Below are positions 1 through 31,380 of a DNA stretch of 64,000 nt, piece after piece. The DNA lies in contig NC_092679.1 in assembly GCF_964355755.1 (NCBI RefSeq), forward strand, positions 6,882,001-6,946,000. Reading direction: 5' to 3'. The notes under the pieces are model-generated. The model saw nothing but the letters and a program-made list of their open reading frames with translations, was not told the origin of the DNA and did not search any database. Made by a program: the position numbers and the translations under genes. The DNA is from Antedon mediterranea. Taxonomy: Eukaryota; Echinodermata; Crinoidea; Comatulida; Antedonidae. Each line of letters opens with the position of its first letter. Position 1 is the stretch's first letter.

Positions 1-165
1 AAGCGGGAAAGACCTCTCACTTCATCCGAACAAACATTAGAAGAAATGTCAACAGAAGCTGGAAATGGAAGTCATTATTGCTGTGGAAAGCCATCCACTT
101 AACAAATGTTGTCTGTAGACTCTATGAGCTCAACTGTAATATTGGATAACCGTGTCTATAGTTAC

Positions 166-19562
<19,397 letters not shown>

Positions 19563-20227
19563 TATTATCCTCAGTTTTGGCAGCAATTCATAATCAAGTC
19601 ACAGATTTCAAAATGATATAAATAAGGTTGTTCCTATCTTCTCAGAAATTGAGTCATTGCAGCAAGGCCTAGGCCTCTGCTAGGCTTAAGCAAGTGCTGC
19701 TATATGGTGGTAAAAAAGGTGACAAAAAAGGGCCTAAAAGATATCGACACTTTGTGATTGCCACTCCCTTTAATTAGACGAACGGTTCTTGCAAACTAAG
19801 AACTGTAACACTTTCCATTTATATAATACATTATAATACAAATTGTACAAATAAATCTTCCCTTTTTACAAAAATAAATAAGTTATCGAACGTCAACAAT
19901 CAATAAACAAAAAAGTGAAACTTCTGAACTCGTTCAACCGTCTACTCTCAGCAGACAGATGTGCGGTGGTGCTTCGGGGTCCGAACTTCCGAAAGGATGT
20001 GTACGCAGCCGACGATGCGTAGGGTATCCTCAATGTTTAGTTGTTCCGTGCAAGTAAATGAATGCTTCCTATTAATTTCACATTAGAACACAGTATTGTC
20101 ATTTATTTTCAAGTACACCATATCATCCTTTTAGATATTACGTTGCAATTAACAAAGTTAAACAACTTTTTTCCTACATTTGGGTGCTTCTATCGCACCG
20201 AAAGAATGACAATCAGGAAGAAGAAAG

Positions 20228-20422
20228 ATGGCTGTTGACGAGAGCATTGTGGGTGCTTTACATTCCGAATTATACGCATGTGCAATGAGTGTGTTGAGGA
20301 GGAAAAAGTTATTATTTTTTTATACCATAAAATTCTTTAAATACATGAATTGTCTAAAGAAAAGAATATATCAAGCATGTGAGATTGTTTTCAATTTACA
20401 GAGAGGAAGTAAAATGAAGTGA
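20228..20422 (+). other. Short open frame, 64 codons, possible first exon or chance frame
   Basis: ATG in a favourable context (AGAAAGATGGCTG), with the peptide beginning MAVDESIVGALHSELYACAM before turning into low-complexity lysine/phenylalanine codons. The start looks exon-like, and the region after about residue 27 does not. A possible donor is GA/GTGTGT near 20287. I do not recognise the peptide and it does not obviously splice to the GTPBP2 exons, which have their own ATG. It could be an alternative 5' exon, the remnant of another gene, or chance. Confidence 0.2.
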
Positions 20423-20560
20423 AATAGTCAGATTTTGATATGACATCATAAAAAAGATTATCATTTTCTTTATTTTATTTTAAAGATATTTATATTAATT
20501 ATTAATATATTATTATTTTTCTGGCTGTTTACTTTATCGTTTTGATTTAGCTTTTCGCTT

Positions 20561-20637
20561 TTTATTTTTGTATCTCCATTGAGATCCAGCCACTGATACC
20601 CACAGCATTGTCATTTTTTTCAGTAATTTGCCTTTGG
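20561..20637 (-). repeat. Single unit of the 57228 array, reversed, 36 kb away
   Basis: On the minus strand it reads CCAAAGGCAAATTACTG, GACAATGCTGTGGGTATCAG and TGGCTGGATCTCAATGGAGA, the same order and left flank as the SEC23 array. Confidence 0.8.
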
Positions 20638-20659
20638 AATTATTATTAAATTAATATAT

Positions 20660-20800
20660 TTTCCCCCAGGAAATATAATTTTAAAACAAGATGTGTTTGA
20701 ATATGCCATTTTAACGCCACATAGTTATCACTTTGACCCAAAATTGATCAAAACTAAATTATTTACCTGCAACCTTTATCTAACGCAAAAAAAGTCTTGA
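20660..20800. mobile_element. MITE family B fragment
   Basis: TGAATATGCCATTTTAACGC and CACATAGTTATCACTTTGAC match the inner part of the full B copy at 59808. The ends are lost. Confidence 0.5.
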
Positions 20801-21513
20801 CTGCCCGCCGCCCGTTTGTTTTTTTTAGGCCTAACTGTTTATTTACGAACGCTTTTTATAAGGGAAAAGTAATACTATTCCTGGGTTTTTCCGGAAGTGA
20901 TTTTAACTTAAACTACAAAATGGCCTAATAAAAAATTACTGATTTTATTTTTAATCAAATAATATTCATTTTATTTTTGAGGAACAATATCTCTTTTTTA
21001 AATAACCTTTTTTTAAATATGTTAATTGTAGATTGGGATTTCAAGTGTACAATTATGTATATGTACATGCATGCCATGGGCTATAATAGCTAAGTAGGCC
21101 TATTTTAAATGTATAAATGTATTTATCGTTGCCGCCTAGGCCTAGAAGAACCAAATTTCAAAAAATTCATTTTTGACGAATAAACTTTATATGCCTATGT
21201 CTATGTTTAAACACATTGGGTTGAGGAAATAAAAATAAATTTAAGTCGGAAAACGCACGCATTTGATAGTTTTTGTAATTAGGCATCATTGGTGGCGCCC
21301 TTTCCAGAAACCTTATCATTGACCTTTGACATTATATTGTTTTTATTGTTGTTGCCTGTGTTGTTTTGGTGCGGGGAGATTACGTTTGGCTGGTGTAATA
21401 GTTGGCAATCTGTCATAAAGAAATGCCATAAAATGATGGTGTTGCAACTGTTATAATTATTCTGATGAATTGGTGTTTTTGTTGACTAACTAGATCAGTG
21501 CCTACTCCTGAAA

Positions 21514-24500
21514 ATGGAGGTTGATAAACAGAAATTAGACTTGGAAAGTAAATCGGCGGTTGAAACCTTGACGGCGGGCTCAGCTGATGACAGCAGGATG
21601 GATAATTTACCGCCCGAGGTTGGTAGGCCCTTCTTGCTGTACTAGCCTACTATAGAGGCGGATGGTTAACTGCCACACAGATTTCTGGGCCTAGCTAGTA
21701 TTGTTTTGCAAACGTTACATTGTTATTATTGATAGGATGTTATATAAAATAAGCCCTCTCTATATATATTATTAGTATTATTACTTCACAATACTATCGA
21801 TCGAAATTTCATCCAGGACAGTTTTTAGTTATAGAATTCTTGTTAATACAAAAGTATTCTTAATTTTTAGGTGGAAGAAGGAAATATTGAATATAAGGTA
21901 GGTGACGTGTTGCAGTCTTGTACTTAATAATAAAAAGTAATTAATAATAATATTATTTTGGATGAATGGATGCAGAATTTTTGTTTAACGGGGGAGCGCT
22001 AGCATATAATATTAAAATAGTAATGATATCAAAAAGTAGTACAATTTATTTTAGCTGTCAAGCACTAGGCCTGGATCTGCCCCTTGTTATACCAGCGTAT
22101 TGTCATCCGATTAGTTATATTTTTACAGAAACTTCTCAATTCATTTTTATTAAAGACAAATTCTCCACCCAAAATGTACTTGTACAATATAGAATAAATG
22201 TGTGTTTTTTTTTGTATAGTTAAAACTCATCAATCCATCTGCCTGCCGATTTGAGCATCTTGTTACACAAATGAAATGGAGGCTGCGAGAGGGCCATGGA
22301 GAAGCAATCTATGAAATTGGAGTGGAGGACAGTGGCCTGTTGGCGGGATTGAATGACGTTGACCTCCAAGCATCTCTTCATACACTACGTAGAATGGCTC
22401 AAAAGTAAGTTCTGTGACATAGGCTACAGAGAGGACTGGTACTGGTAATACTATATGACCTAAAGTAAAGTTTTTTTATTGATTTATTGACTGGTATATC
22501 TTTATTCAAAAATGAAAACAACAAATTTACAAAAACAAAATTCATAAAATATAGCAGCATATAGGGACGCATGCGTCCCAAGCTGAATTGCATTTCATGA
22601 TAACATTAAAATAAGTGATTACAATTTAAAAAAAAAAAAAAAAAAGGATCGAGGGGCGCAACTCACAAATTAAATTCGTTTTAAATCAAATTATCAGAAC
22701 ATTATAGCATACTGAAACTTCTAAATGATATTTGTGCGCTAAATGTTGAATTTTATTTTATAGACTTGGAGCTACAATTACCATTTTACGTCAACGAGTT
22801 GTTAGCGATTGTCAAGTTGACAAGAAAACGGCATGTGAAGTGTTGGTTCGTAAGGTTCCTGATGATCAGCCGGTAATATATATATTTATATTATTATTAT
22901 TAGAGATAATTACAGTACTGTACTTTGAAACACTTTAGACAGTTTTTGTTATTTTGTCTGAAAACTTTGTTTATTTTAGTGACAATACAAGGCCCATTAT
23001 TCATAGAGTTGTGAAAGATTGGTTTGAAGTGGAAATATTAATTAAAGACACAAAAGATTATTTAAAAAATAGAAAAAAATAGGACAACAATTAATTAAAT
23101 TTGTAACACACACTTGTATTATTTGTTTAGTTTATTGATCTAAAACTTGCTGTTCTTGGTAATGTGGATGGAGGAAAAAGCACACTGCTGGGTGTGTTGA
23201 CTCAGGGAGAACTGGATAATGGTCGAGGGCGAGCTAGGCTTAACTTATTCCGACACTTGCATGAAATCCAATCAGGAAGAACATCCAGTATTAGTCATGA
23301 GATGCTGGGCTTCAACAGCGAGGGAGAGGTCTTTAAATTTGTTTCTTTTATTTCAATCAATAATAATAATAATATCCTGGATTTATATAGCGCCTAATGT
23401 GAAACCTCTAAGCGCTGAACATTGTTACCCCATCTTTGTTTGGATCAAACACGTATGGAAACATATTTCCAATTAGAGGAAGACGCAACGTAACAAAATT
23501 TCCTTCCAATAATTGTGTTTTTCTCCTGCTTGTTGCACGTCAATGTTAGTTGCCGTAGATTTTGGCTTGGTTCACCCTGCGTACTTGGCTATGCGCTGTA
23601 CTATGTTTTCCAGTGTCCTTGCGTTGTTGCATGAAATCAAACTTTGCGTAGATGCGTCGCTGCATTCTAGTGGAAATCACGCTTAAGCATATTGTAACAT
23701 ACCTGTAGTCTATTACCCCCTTCAAATTACCTATCAAAACTCTGGATTAACATTAAGGTAACCGTTTGTCAGTGATACATCCAATTTTTCCTATTTGGGG
23801 CTCACTTTGATTTTTTGGGTTTTTTTTAGGTGATTACCAGTGGTGACACTCAGAAAGGATGTTTAACTGCAGAGGAGATATGTTCCAATGCTAGTAAGTT
23901 AATAACGTTGATTGATCTAGCTGGCCACCAGAAATACATCAAAACAACTATATGTGGTCTTACAGGATATTCACCAGATTTTGCAATGCTTGTAATAAGT
24001 GCAAACACTGGTATTGGTAAGTTGACTAAAGCTTCGTCTACACTATCAAATTAGTTTGACAAAAAAAAGTGTAATGTGCGCAAATATGGTAGTGATTTGC
24101 CAAAATATGGTAGTGATATGATGTCATTGTCTCCATATATAGGCACATCACATTTTTTGTCAGATGTTTAAAGATGTATTGCCTCCCTAAAATCATGAAA
24201 AATGAAGATTAATTAAATCAGACTTTGCATAGGCCATTTTGTAGTTTTAATTACGTTATTCACAAAAATAATTATTTCATTTATAAATAAGTTTTTGTTG
24301 TTTATTAATATTGATTCGAACATTTTATTCTTAGCTGGAACAACCAAAGAACACTTGGGCGTTGCCATGGCATTACATGTACCAATCTTTGTCGTTGTTA
24401 CCAAAATTGACATGTGTTCAAATTCCATGTTGCTACGTTGCATGACGCAGCTTCATCGGCTACTAACAGGACTTGGTTGCAAGAAAGTGCCATATGATGT

Positions 24501-27251
24501 CCAGTGCATTGATGATGCTGTTACTGCAGCTGTCAATTTCAATCAAGGAAGGTAGGTACAATATGATCATGTGATCTCTTCTTTAAAGATGTATTGTCCC
24601 CCAAAAAAATGAAGATTAATAAAATCAGACTTTAAATAAGTCATTTTGCAGTTTTAATAAAGTTATTTACATTTTTTTAAAAATAATTATTCCACTTATA
24701 AAAGGACAAAAGAAACAGTTAATTTTAACCAAACACCATTGTCTGACAGACAATTAGTAGTAGTATTAGTATTTTTTGCTTTGAATTAAATTTTTTTCAT
24801 GTAAATAATTTTTTTTCAATCCAGTTTTTGGTAGAGGTGAATAGCAATTATACTGGGCATATCACTACCATATTTGGGTATATCAAACTTTTTTATCAAA
24901 CTAGTTTGATAGTGTAGACAGAGCTACGTCTACATGTTGGTCCTCAAATAAGCGCAATTTAATGAACCAAATTGTTTAATTTCAGTATATGTCCAATATT
25001 CCAAGTGTCCAGTGTTACTGGAGAAAACCTTGATATGCTAAAGAAGTTCCTCCATGTTGTTCCTCCACTGCACACAACACACGAACAAGAGAAACTTATA
25101 CAAGAGCATGCAGAATTCCAAGTAAGTGTACCATAAGTTGATTCCATTATACTGATAATAAATATCCAAAGATATTATGTTTAAGCTGTTTTTTATTCTC
25201 TTTTCAGATAGATGAGGTATTTAATGTACCACATGTAGGTACGGTTGTTGGAGGCTCGCTATTAAGGTACTATAAACATTAAACTTCTTTATCAATCTCA
25301 ATACAAGAAACAAGCAAACTATTATTTAGGAACAGCAGATGAACGAGTCTCAAGAGCAAAATACTATAATATTATGTAAATAACGTTTAAAGTTTATCTT
25401 GAGAGGCCAAAATAATATGTTTATTTTCTATTTAACTTTTAAGCTCTGTCTACAATATCAATCTTTATGTCATGTGCCCATATATGGACATGATGATGCC
25501 ATATCACTACCATATTTAAGCATATCACTACCATATTTGGGCAATAACACTTTTTTTTTCAAACTAGTTTGATAGTGTAGACAGAGCTTTAAACATCTAA
25601 TAATTAAATATTACACAATTTTGAACATTAGAGTTACTCTAAACATGTTAACTTTTACAGGGGCATTGTGAGAGAGCATGATGAACTACTACTAGGTCCT
25701 TCTGAAAATGGCAATTTCAAAATGGTTGAGATAACTAGTATACACCGCAACAGATCACCATGTCGCATCGTTAGGCCAGGCCAAGCTGCCTCCTTATCTC
25801 TTAAAGAAATCGATAGATCAGTTTTAAGAAAGGTACGATTGTTAATCAATTTGATTTTACAGAGAATAAGTTTTTAAACAATAATATTTAAATAAAAGCA
25901 CATTTTTCTATAAAGTTTAATGTGCACTGTTGAACTGCAGCCCAATCTAATGTGCCCATATATATAACTACCATTAAGTTTATCACTACCATATTTGGGC
26001 ATATCACAATTTTTTTGTCAAACTAGTTTGATAGTGCAAAGCACCATCAAACTTTATGTGACAAAAAAAATGTGATGTGCCCATATATGGACATGATGAT
26101 GTCATATTTCTACCATATTTGGGCACATCACACTTTTTTTCTCAAACTAGTTTGATAGTGTAGACAGCTTTAGTCACATGTTATCATTTACAGTACACAT
26201 AAAATAATAGTATTTCCTAATTTTGTTTAAAACTATTTTCAGGGTCTTGTTCTGTTGAAGGCTGATTTGGAGCCATTTGCTTGTATGGAATTTGAAGCTG
26301 AGATTCTCCTCCTCTATCACACTACAACAATAAGCTGTGGATTTCAAGCCACTATACACATTAGTAATGTGTGTCAAACAGCTACCATTGTACATATGGA
26401 CAAGGTAAATTATCACAGCGACACCTATTAACGGGACACCTTCGACCATTGTTCTGGTGCCGGTAAAACAAATCTTCTCGGATAAGGACTTAAAACTGCA
26501 GGTCCAGTGTACACAACTAGCTCGTGTGCACTTTAAAGAACCTAGTACATCTTTCGAGACGAGTAGGGGGTTACCAATGGTCCAATCAGCCTCTGTCAGT
26601 ATGGACAGACGAACAGGCACCGTTAGGTGGCAGCACTGGACATGAAGGGATCCTTAGGGGAGTAGAAAGTTGTGGTATGTGTCATCCACAACTGTGCGCA
26701 ATTCAGCCCAGTAGACTGCAAGTTGCAGGTTATTCTCCCATGTACATTTTACATGTGGCCATAGTGTTAAGTGTCCCTTTAATAGTATAGGTGTATACTT
26801 AGTGTTCATTTTGTTGTTCACAAAAACAATAATATTTTGTTTCTTAAATATGGTTTTAAAGTTGTCACACTTGTAACCTACCTTACCTCAGGCCGCCATT
26901 TTTTTTTTTAGCTATTCTGGTGGACTATCTTTTGCTGGTTTTAGTCCAGGTTTAGTCCAGGACTAAAGTTAGTCCCCTTTCATGAATACCATTTCAAAAT
27001 AGTCCAGGACTAAATCCAGAGATAATCCAAGACTAAAGTTTCATGAATACGGGCCAAAACGATTAATAATTTTTTTTTCAATATTACAGGAAACTTTGAA
27101 AACAAACGAGAAGGCGACAGTAAAATTCCTTTTTTTTAAACATCCCGAGTATTTACGAGTTGGCTCACGGCTGTTCCTGCGAGAAGGCCGAACAAAAGCA
27201 ATGGGTCAAATCACCAAACTAACACCGTTCATTGATGTAGCAGAAAGATGA
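21514..27251 (+). CDS. GTPBP2: GTP-binding protein 2-like translational GTPase (12 exons, 572 aa)
   Basis: GTPase of the GTPBP1/GTPBP2 family (EF-Tu/Hbs1-like), in mammals linked to rescue of stalled ribosomes. Exons: 21514-21618, 21871-21897, 22220-22404, 22764-22872, 23131-23328, 23830-24016, 24335-24551, 24986-25121, 25208-25266, 25661-25832, 26243-26404, 27090-27251; total 1719 bp including TGA. G1 is GNVDGGKST (res. 152-160), G3 is DLAGHQKY (from 237), G4 is TKID (293-296), followed by beta-barrel domains ending in [14 protein letters not shown]. The N-terminal stretch [20 protein letters not shown] and [12 protein letters not shown] match vertebrate GTPBP2 better than GTPBP1, while some C-terminal parts ([23 protein letters not shown]) resemble GTPBP1, as a sequence near the family split might. 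Length is close to the roughly 600 aa of human GTPBP2. Exon 5 uses a weak donor (GAG/GTCTTT). Transcribed divergently from MRCK. Confidence 0.9.
23350..23478 (-). mobile_element. SINE/LINE 3' tail, reversed, GTPBP2 intron 5
   Basis: On the minus strand: ATATGTTTCCATACGTGTTT, then AGCGCTTAGAGG and GCGCTATATAAATCC, ending in (ATT)n. The same 3' hairpin as the H SINE and the LINE at the right edge. Confidence 0.7.
24028..24300. mobile_element. Chimeric MITE: A (5' part) joined to B (5' part), GTPBP2 intron 6
   Basis: From 24028 an A element runs to about 24167 (TTTTTTGTCAGATG), where its right terminal repeat is missing. It continues directly into the left end of a B element (TTTAAAGATGTATTGCC) that is itself cut short near 24300. 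The A element begins about ten bases after the exon 6 donor. Confidence 0.6.
24577..24930. mobile_element. Chimeric MITE: B (5' part) joined to A (3' part), GTPBP2 intron 7
   Basis: A B element starts at 24577 (TTTAAAGATGTATTGTCC) and stops near 24843 (GAGGTGAATAGCAATTAT), short of its right end. It is followed directly by the right half of an A element (GGGCATATCACTACCATATT to GTGTAGACAGAGCT). The junction is complementary in kind to the one in intron 6. Confidence 0.6.
25441..25590. mobile_element. MITE family A copy, GTPBP2 intron 9
   Basis: Complete element with AAGCTCTGTCTACA at the left and its inverse at the right, about 150 bp, internal CATATATGGACATGATGATG. Orientation is opposite to the copy at 49656. 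Confidence 0.75.
25945..26172. mobile_element. Two MITE family A copies back to back, GTPBP2 intron 10
   Basis: A left-truncated copy (about 25945-26036, ending TTTGATAGTGCAAAGC) runs straight into a second, nearly complete copy (about 26036-26172) in the same direction. Terminal sequences are decayed at the junction. Confidence 0.65.
26425..26786. mobile_element. TIR element with a nested SINE body, GTPBP2 intron 11
   Basis: CTATTAACGGGACACCTT at the left and GTGTCCCTTTAATAG at the right are imperfect inverted repeats. Inside lies a SINE-type sequence (about 26455-26570: GGTCCAGTGTACACAACTAG, GTGCACTTTAAAGAACC) also found at 51235-51345. Confidence 0.55.
26935..27055. repeat. Palindromic TTTAGTCCAGGACTAAA repeat, GTPBP2 intron 11
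   Basis: Contains GGTTTAGTCCAGGACTAAAG and further AGTCCAGGACTAAAT copies that can pair as hairpins, ending TTTCATGAATACGGGCC. Probably a hairpin-type MITE. Confidence 0.5.
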
Positions 27252-27497
27252 CCTAATAGAATATGAACTTTTATTGCATATTATAGCATTATGTGGTTGC
27301 AAAAATAGATTTCCTGTTCCATTTTTAAGCACTGTGTTTTACTTGGATTTTAGATACACCATTTCAATTTAAATTGTATAAAAAACAGCATAAATATTAA
27401 CTTGTACAGATATTTCACCGGCACTTTGAATTTGTAGATATTAATTTTATATGAAGTGAAAAAATATTAATAATAGTAATGTGGAAAGTGTGTGTTG

Positions 27498-27503
27498 AAT
27501 AAA
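27498..27503 (+). terminator. Polyadenylation signal of the GTPBP2-like gene
   Basis: AATAAA about 250 bases after the stop codon, the first canonical hexamer in an AT-rich trailer. Likely 3' end signal; the cleavage site is not determined. Confidence 0.5.
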
Positions 27504-27608
27504 TAATTTGTATAAATTCATATTGAAAGTTTTTTGAAAATTCATAGTATTCTGTGTGATAACATTATTATATTTCCTTACAACACAGTTAATATGAAAT
27601 ACACATAT

Positions 27609-27770
27609 AGTGGAGCTGTAGCTTGGTGGTTAACGTGCTTGCCTGCCAATCTCATAGTCCGGGGTTCAATCCTTAAGTAGTTTCAGGGTTGTAACTCACG
27701 ACTCTTTCAAGTCCACTTCCTAAGCCATAAATGAGACTTAGTTTATAAGCATGATAAATTATTAAATAGT
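27609..27770 (+). mobile_element. tRNA-derived SINE (family G) downstream of GTPBP2
   Basis: A-box TAGCTTGGTGGTTAACGTGC and B-box GGGGTTCAATCC are at tRNA-like spacing (about 35 bp), followed by an unrelated body ending near TAAGCATGATAAA. It is not a functional tRNA because the stems do not pair. Confidence 0.6.
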
Positions 27771-29631
27771 TTATCCATCTTGGAATTTGCGAGTTACTAG
27801 CTGTTGGATGCGTATGAAATTAACAATTTAAACAAGAAATATTTCTTCCAAAAAACGCTGCTCGACATTTTAAAATTAATCATTGTTTTTTCTTCAGATA
27901 TATTTATGATTAATTATTAAAAAGATGTCTTTTATTCCCACAAATACATACAAATCAAAGATAGTTCTTTAATTATGAATCACATGCCCATTTAAAAATG
28001 GTCAATTTTAAACTTTAATGTGCTGTGTGTGTGTGACCTCATGACCTCATACAACTGAATACCCTCTAGAGACAACATTACTTCAAGCAAAGAGTGATAT
28101 ATATTCTTTGCTTCAAGTGAGAAAATTTATTCCAGTCTGTTGATTTGCGTCAACCAATCAAAGGGCGAGAATCCAAACCCTCATAGACTCTCTTTTCCCA
28201 TAGTTTTTTGGGTCCAGCAGCTGGGATCTATAAATTATAATTTAGTTTACAAATTAGCAAAAACGTCAGCCTCTAGTACTATAACTGCTGCTTGCTTTCA
28301 GCTTATAAATGAGTCATCTCTTGTGACGTAGCGGGCTAGAGCAGCAGCGTGAAAATATATATAACAATTGAGAGAAAACATACATTTACATTGTATTCTA
28401 CATACTCTAGAAGAAAGAAACCGAAAAAAACAGTGGAAATTCCGGGAATGACGCTCATAAAGCTAAGATAATTAAAATGTCAAATGTGATTTAAAAGAAA
28501 AAAAATGTTAGCATTAAAAATTGATGTACTTAGTAATATAAAACATACTTTGTAATACAGTCTTTTTTTAAGTGCGCCACCACATTCGATTTGCATAATA
28601 AGAAGCCATAATGTATTAATACATCTACTAGCAGACGATACATTGAGTTGAGTGACTAAAAGAGCATGCACATCATAGTGCTAATGCCGACACAAGCTCT
28701 TACAGAAGCTGATGTATGTGGCTATAGGATTTAAAGCACATGTTCTGAGGTATGTATGAGTTCAAGTAAATGATAACGTTAATAATAATGTCTAAAGTCA
28801 TCGCCCGTCTTAGAGGATAAATTTTCATCTCTAGAAATAGTATAAAAGAAGACGATGCTACTGATTATCATAATCTGTCTCGATGGTTCGGTATTTATAG
28901 AATGAAACTAATATTGCTTTTTACATGAGCGTACTATATGTCACAGAAAACGGAAATTCGGCATAAATGTAAGTAGTATAGTACATACATAATGTTACCT
29001 ATCTCAACCTTTTTAAATAATATCAATGTATGTTTAGAAACACAAAACAATGCATTTTATATAAATAAACATTATTATATTGCTAAAATGTTACTTTGGC
29101 CTACAGTATATATAGTTAACATTATGGTCCAATTATGATAAGTTTTAGTGTAGGCCTATATGCAAATTGGTAATTATAATTTATGGCCCCTTTTGGTAGC
29201 ACGTATCGGTCTATGTGACTAAAACGCGTATTTCAATAACAGTTATATGTTAAATTTGTATGACGTCATTAAACTAAACGTTACTTGTTTATATAAATGC
29301 ATGACAAGTTTGGTAGTAGAAGACAAATTAAGCCTACACAATTGAAATTAAACAGGTAATGGTAATTTAGGCAATAATCAGTATTTTGTATGATAAAGTA
29401 TACAGTCAATTTGTTCTATAAAAGGTACAGTAAGAGGCAAATTGTATAATACAGTGTTACGATGTGTCATGTGTGACTACTGTGGGATAGGATCCCGTGA
29501 GCCTAATTTAACCCTTAATACAGGAGCACATGTGACCTGAAACTGTGACATGTATAAAACGATGACACAGGAATAATAACGTCATATGTGGAGATACTAA
29601 AGAGAAACGGGTGCGATTAAAAAAAAATCCT

Positions 29632-29784
29632 AAAGCTCTTTTTACACTATCAAACTTTATGTGACAAAAAATGTGATGTGTCCCTATCTATATGGAAATG
29701 ATGATGTCATATCACAACCATATTTGGGCATATCACTACCATATTTGGGCACATTACACTTTTCTTGTAGTGTAGACAGAGATT
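29632..29784. mobile_element. MITE family A copy, intergenic
   Basis: Starts TAAAGCTCTTTTTACACTAT and ends TAGTGTAGACAGAGATTA. Internal words match the family. It lacks part of the right inner repeat. Confidence 0.65.
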
Positions 29785-29954
29785 AAGTTACAAACATGTA
29801 CCGTAATGAGTAGAACAAGATGCACACACATTGAACGTCACTCATTTTATAAATATAAAGTCTTAGGGGAGTGATTTTGATTGATTTGATGATAAGAATA
29901 ATGTGATAGCGTGATAGGAATATTGGGTGAGAATTGATCAATATCCTATAAAAT

Positions 29955-30051
29955 GATATATATATATATATGTTCTTTTCCTCTTCTGTATATATATATA
30001 TATATATATGTTCTTTTCCTCTTGTGTATATATATATATATATATATATAT
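29955..30051. repeat. (TA)n microsatellite with interspersed 38 bp unit
   Basis: Three TA runs separated by two copies of TGTTCTTTTCCTCTT[C/G]TG. Open frames across it are artefacts. Confidence 0.85.
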
Positions 30052-30476
30052 GACATGATGATGATGAGGGGGAGAACACTTCCTTGATGACTACCGTACT
30101 GAATACGAATGATATGTATATATAGGCATATACAAAAATTACGATGATAATAAATGTTAGTACAATTTATCATTAATCTCTTGGTTTGTATAACAACATT
30201 TTCTGTACGCGCTTTTCCTCTTATCAAGATAAACACATCTCAGAACACTAATAGGTTATTAGAAGTACAGAGACATTTGTTTAGTTTTATTTGTCGCAAT
30301 GCATCTGTAGACGAATTATTCCTTCATAGTTACTATTAATCTTTATAAATAATGACAGATTACTGAATGTACCTTTTTCGTTGATTTCTGCCTGATTCTT
30401 GTTTTTCTAATAGCTTATAAAAGAAAATTGACGGTACACTCCTATTCATTCGTTTTTAGAGAATTCGTATATAGCT

Positions 30477-30622
30477 AAAGCTCTGTCTACACTATTACAC
30501 TTTTATGTGACAAAAAATGTGATGTGGCCATATATGGACATGATGATGTCATATCACTATCATATTTAATCATATTACTACCATATTTGAGTAAACTAGT
30601 TTGATAGTGTAGACAGAGCTTT
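30477..30622. mobile_element. MITE family A copy, intergenic
   Basis: Both terminal repeats are intact (AAAGCTCTGTCTACAC and its inverse), with TA at the edges and typical inner sequence. Confidence 0.75.
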
Positions 30623-31317
30623 ATAGAATGAATTGTTAGTCATTTGGTCAGCATTAAGATTGCCGATCTTTGACCACTTGACCGTCCACGTTCCCGTCTC
30701 AGTTGACCATCGGACATGCGTCATTTATAGAATACCCCGTCGATTCACACTGCGACTAGCATGTATACTATTTGACATATACACACGCATTTCAGATTAG
30801 AATTTTCAATGAATTATCAGTTTAGCACAATAGATTTGTCAATTAATTTAATGATCACATGGTATGGTGCGGCGCTGTGCTCATGTGTACTGCGCGGCGC
30901 TGTGCGCATGTGATGTTTTGACCTTAAGTACGGTATGAATTTTTACCAGTATAGTAATATAATAATTCATATCTGTATGATCAGATATTAAAACAAAATT
31001 CTTCACCTTTTTTACATTGTATGCAGGCAAGTAAAGGCATAATGTTCGTTACTTATCTCATATATGCAACGATACAAACTCATAAATGCTCTTTGCTACA
31101 ATGATACCGTAGTCCAGTATTTGAATAACTTAAGGGCCGGCAAAAAGAAAAGCGCACGATTGCATTTTTATTTACATAAAATTGTACCACAATAAATATA
31201 ATCATTGCTATTTGAATCTGAAAATAGCTAAATGTACCTTACGTGCGAAATAAGAAATCTAAAATAAAGTATATAATCTTTGATAGTTAGGTCACATGCG
31301 TACTTTTTACCATGCTT

Positions 31318-31380
31318 TTGATTGGTCAACTCACTTGCGTTATGCCTACGTCATTGTACTGCGTCCAAAAGCAAGCTTAG
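31318..31380. mobile_element. MITE family C fragment (right half)
   Basis: TTGATTGGTCAACTCACTTG, then GCGTCCAAAAGCAAGCTTA. The left half is missing. Confidence 0.55.

Larger units (their letters stand above)
19563..21513. promoter_or_regulatory. Divergent intergenic interval between MRCK and GTPBP2-like gene
   Basis: Both genes are transcribed away from this 1.95 kb stretch, so it should hold both promoters. The part around 19930-20030 is less AT-rich than its surroundings and contains several CpGs (ccgaacttccgaaagg). A short open frame at 20228 with a good start context, one single-copy minisatellite unit (20561-20637) and a B-type MITE fragment (about 20660-20800) lie inside. I see no convincing TATA box, and the transcription starts are not identified. 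Confidence 0.45.

Noticed and set aside
27609-27680. Functional tRNA gene
   Set aside because: A and B boxes are present but acceptor, anticodon and T stems do not pair and a SINE-like body follows.
29783-30236. Frames of 96-98 codons rich in Tyr-Ile
   Set aside because: Generated by the (TA)n microsatellite.
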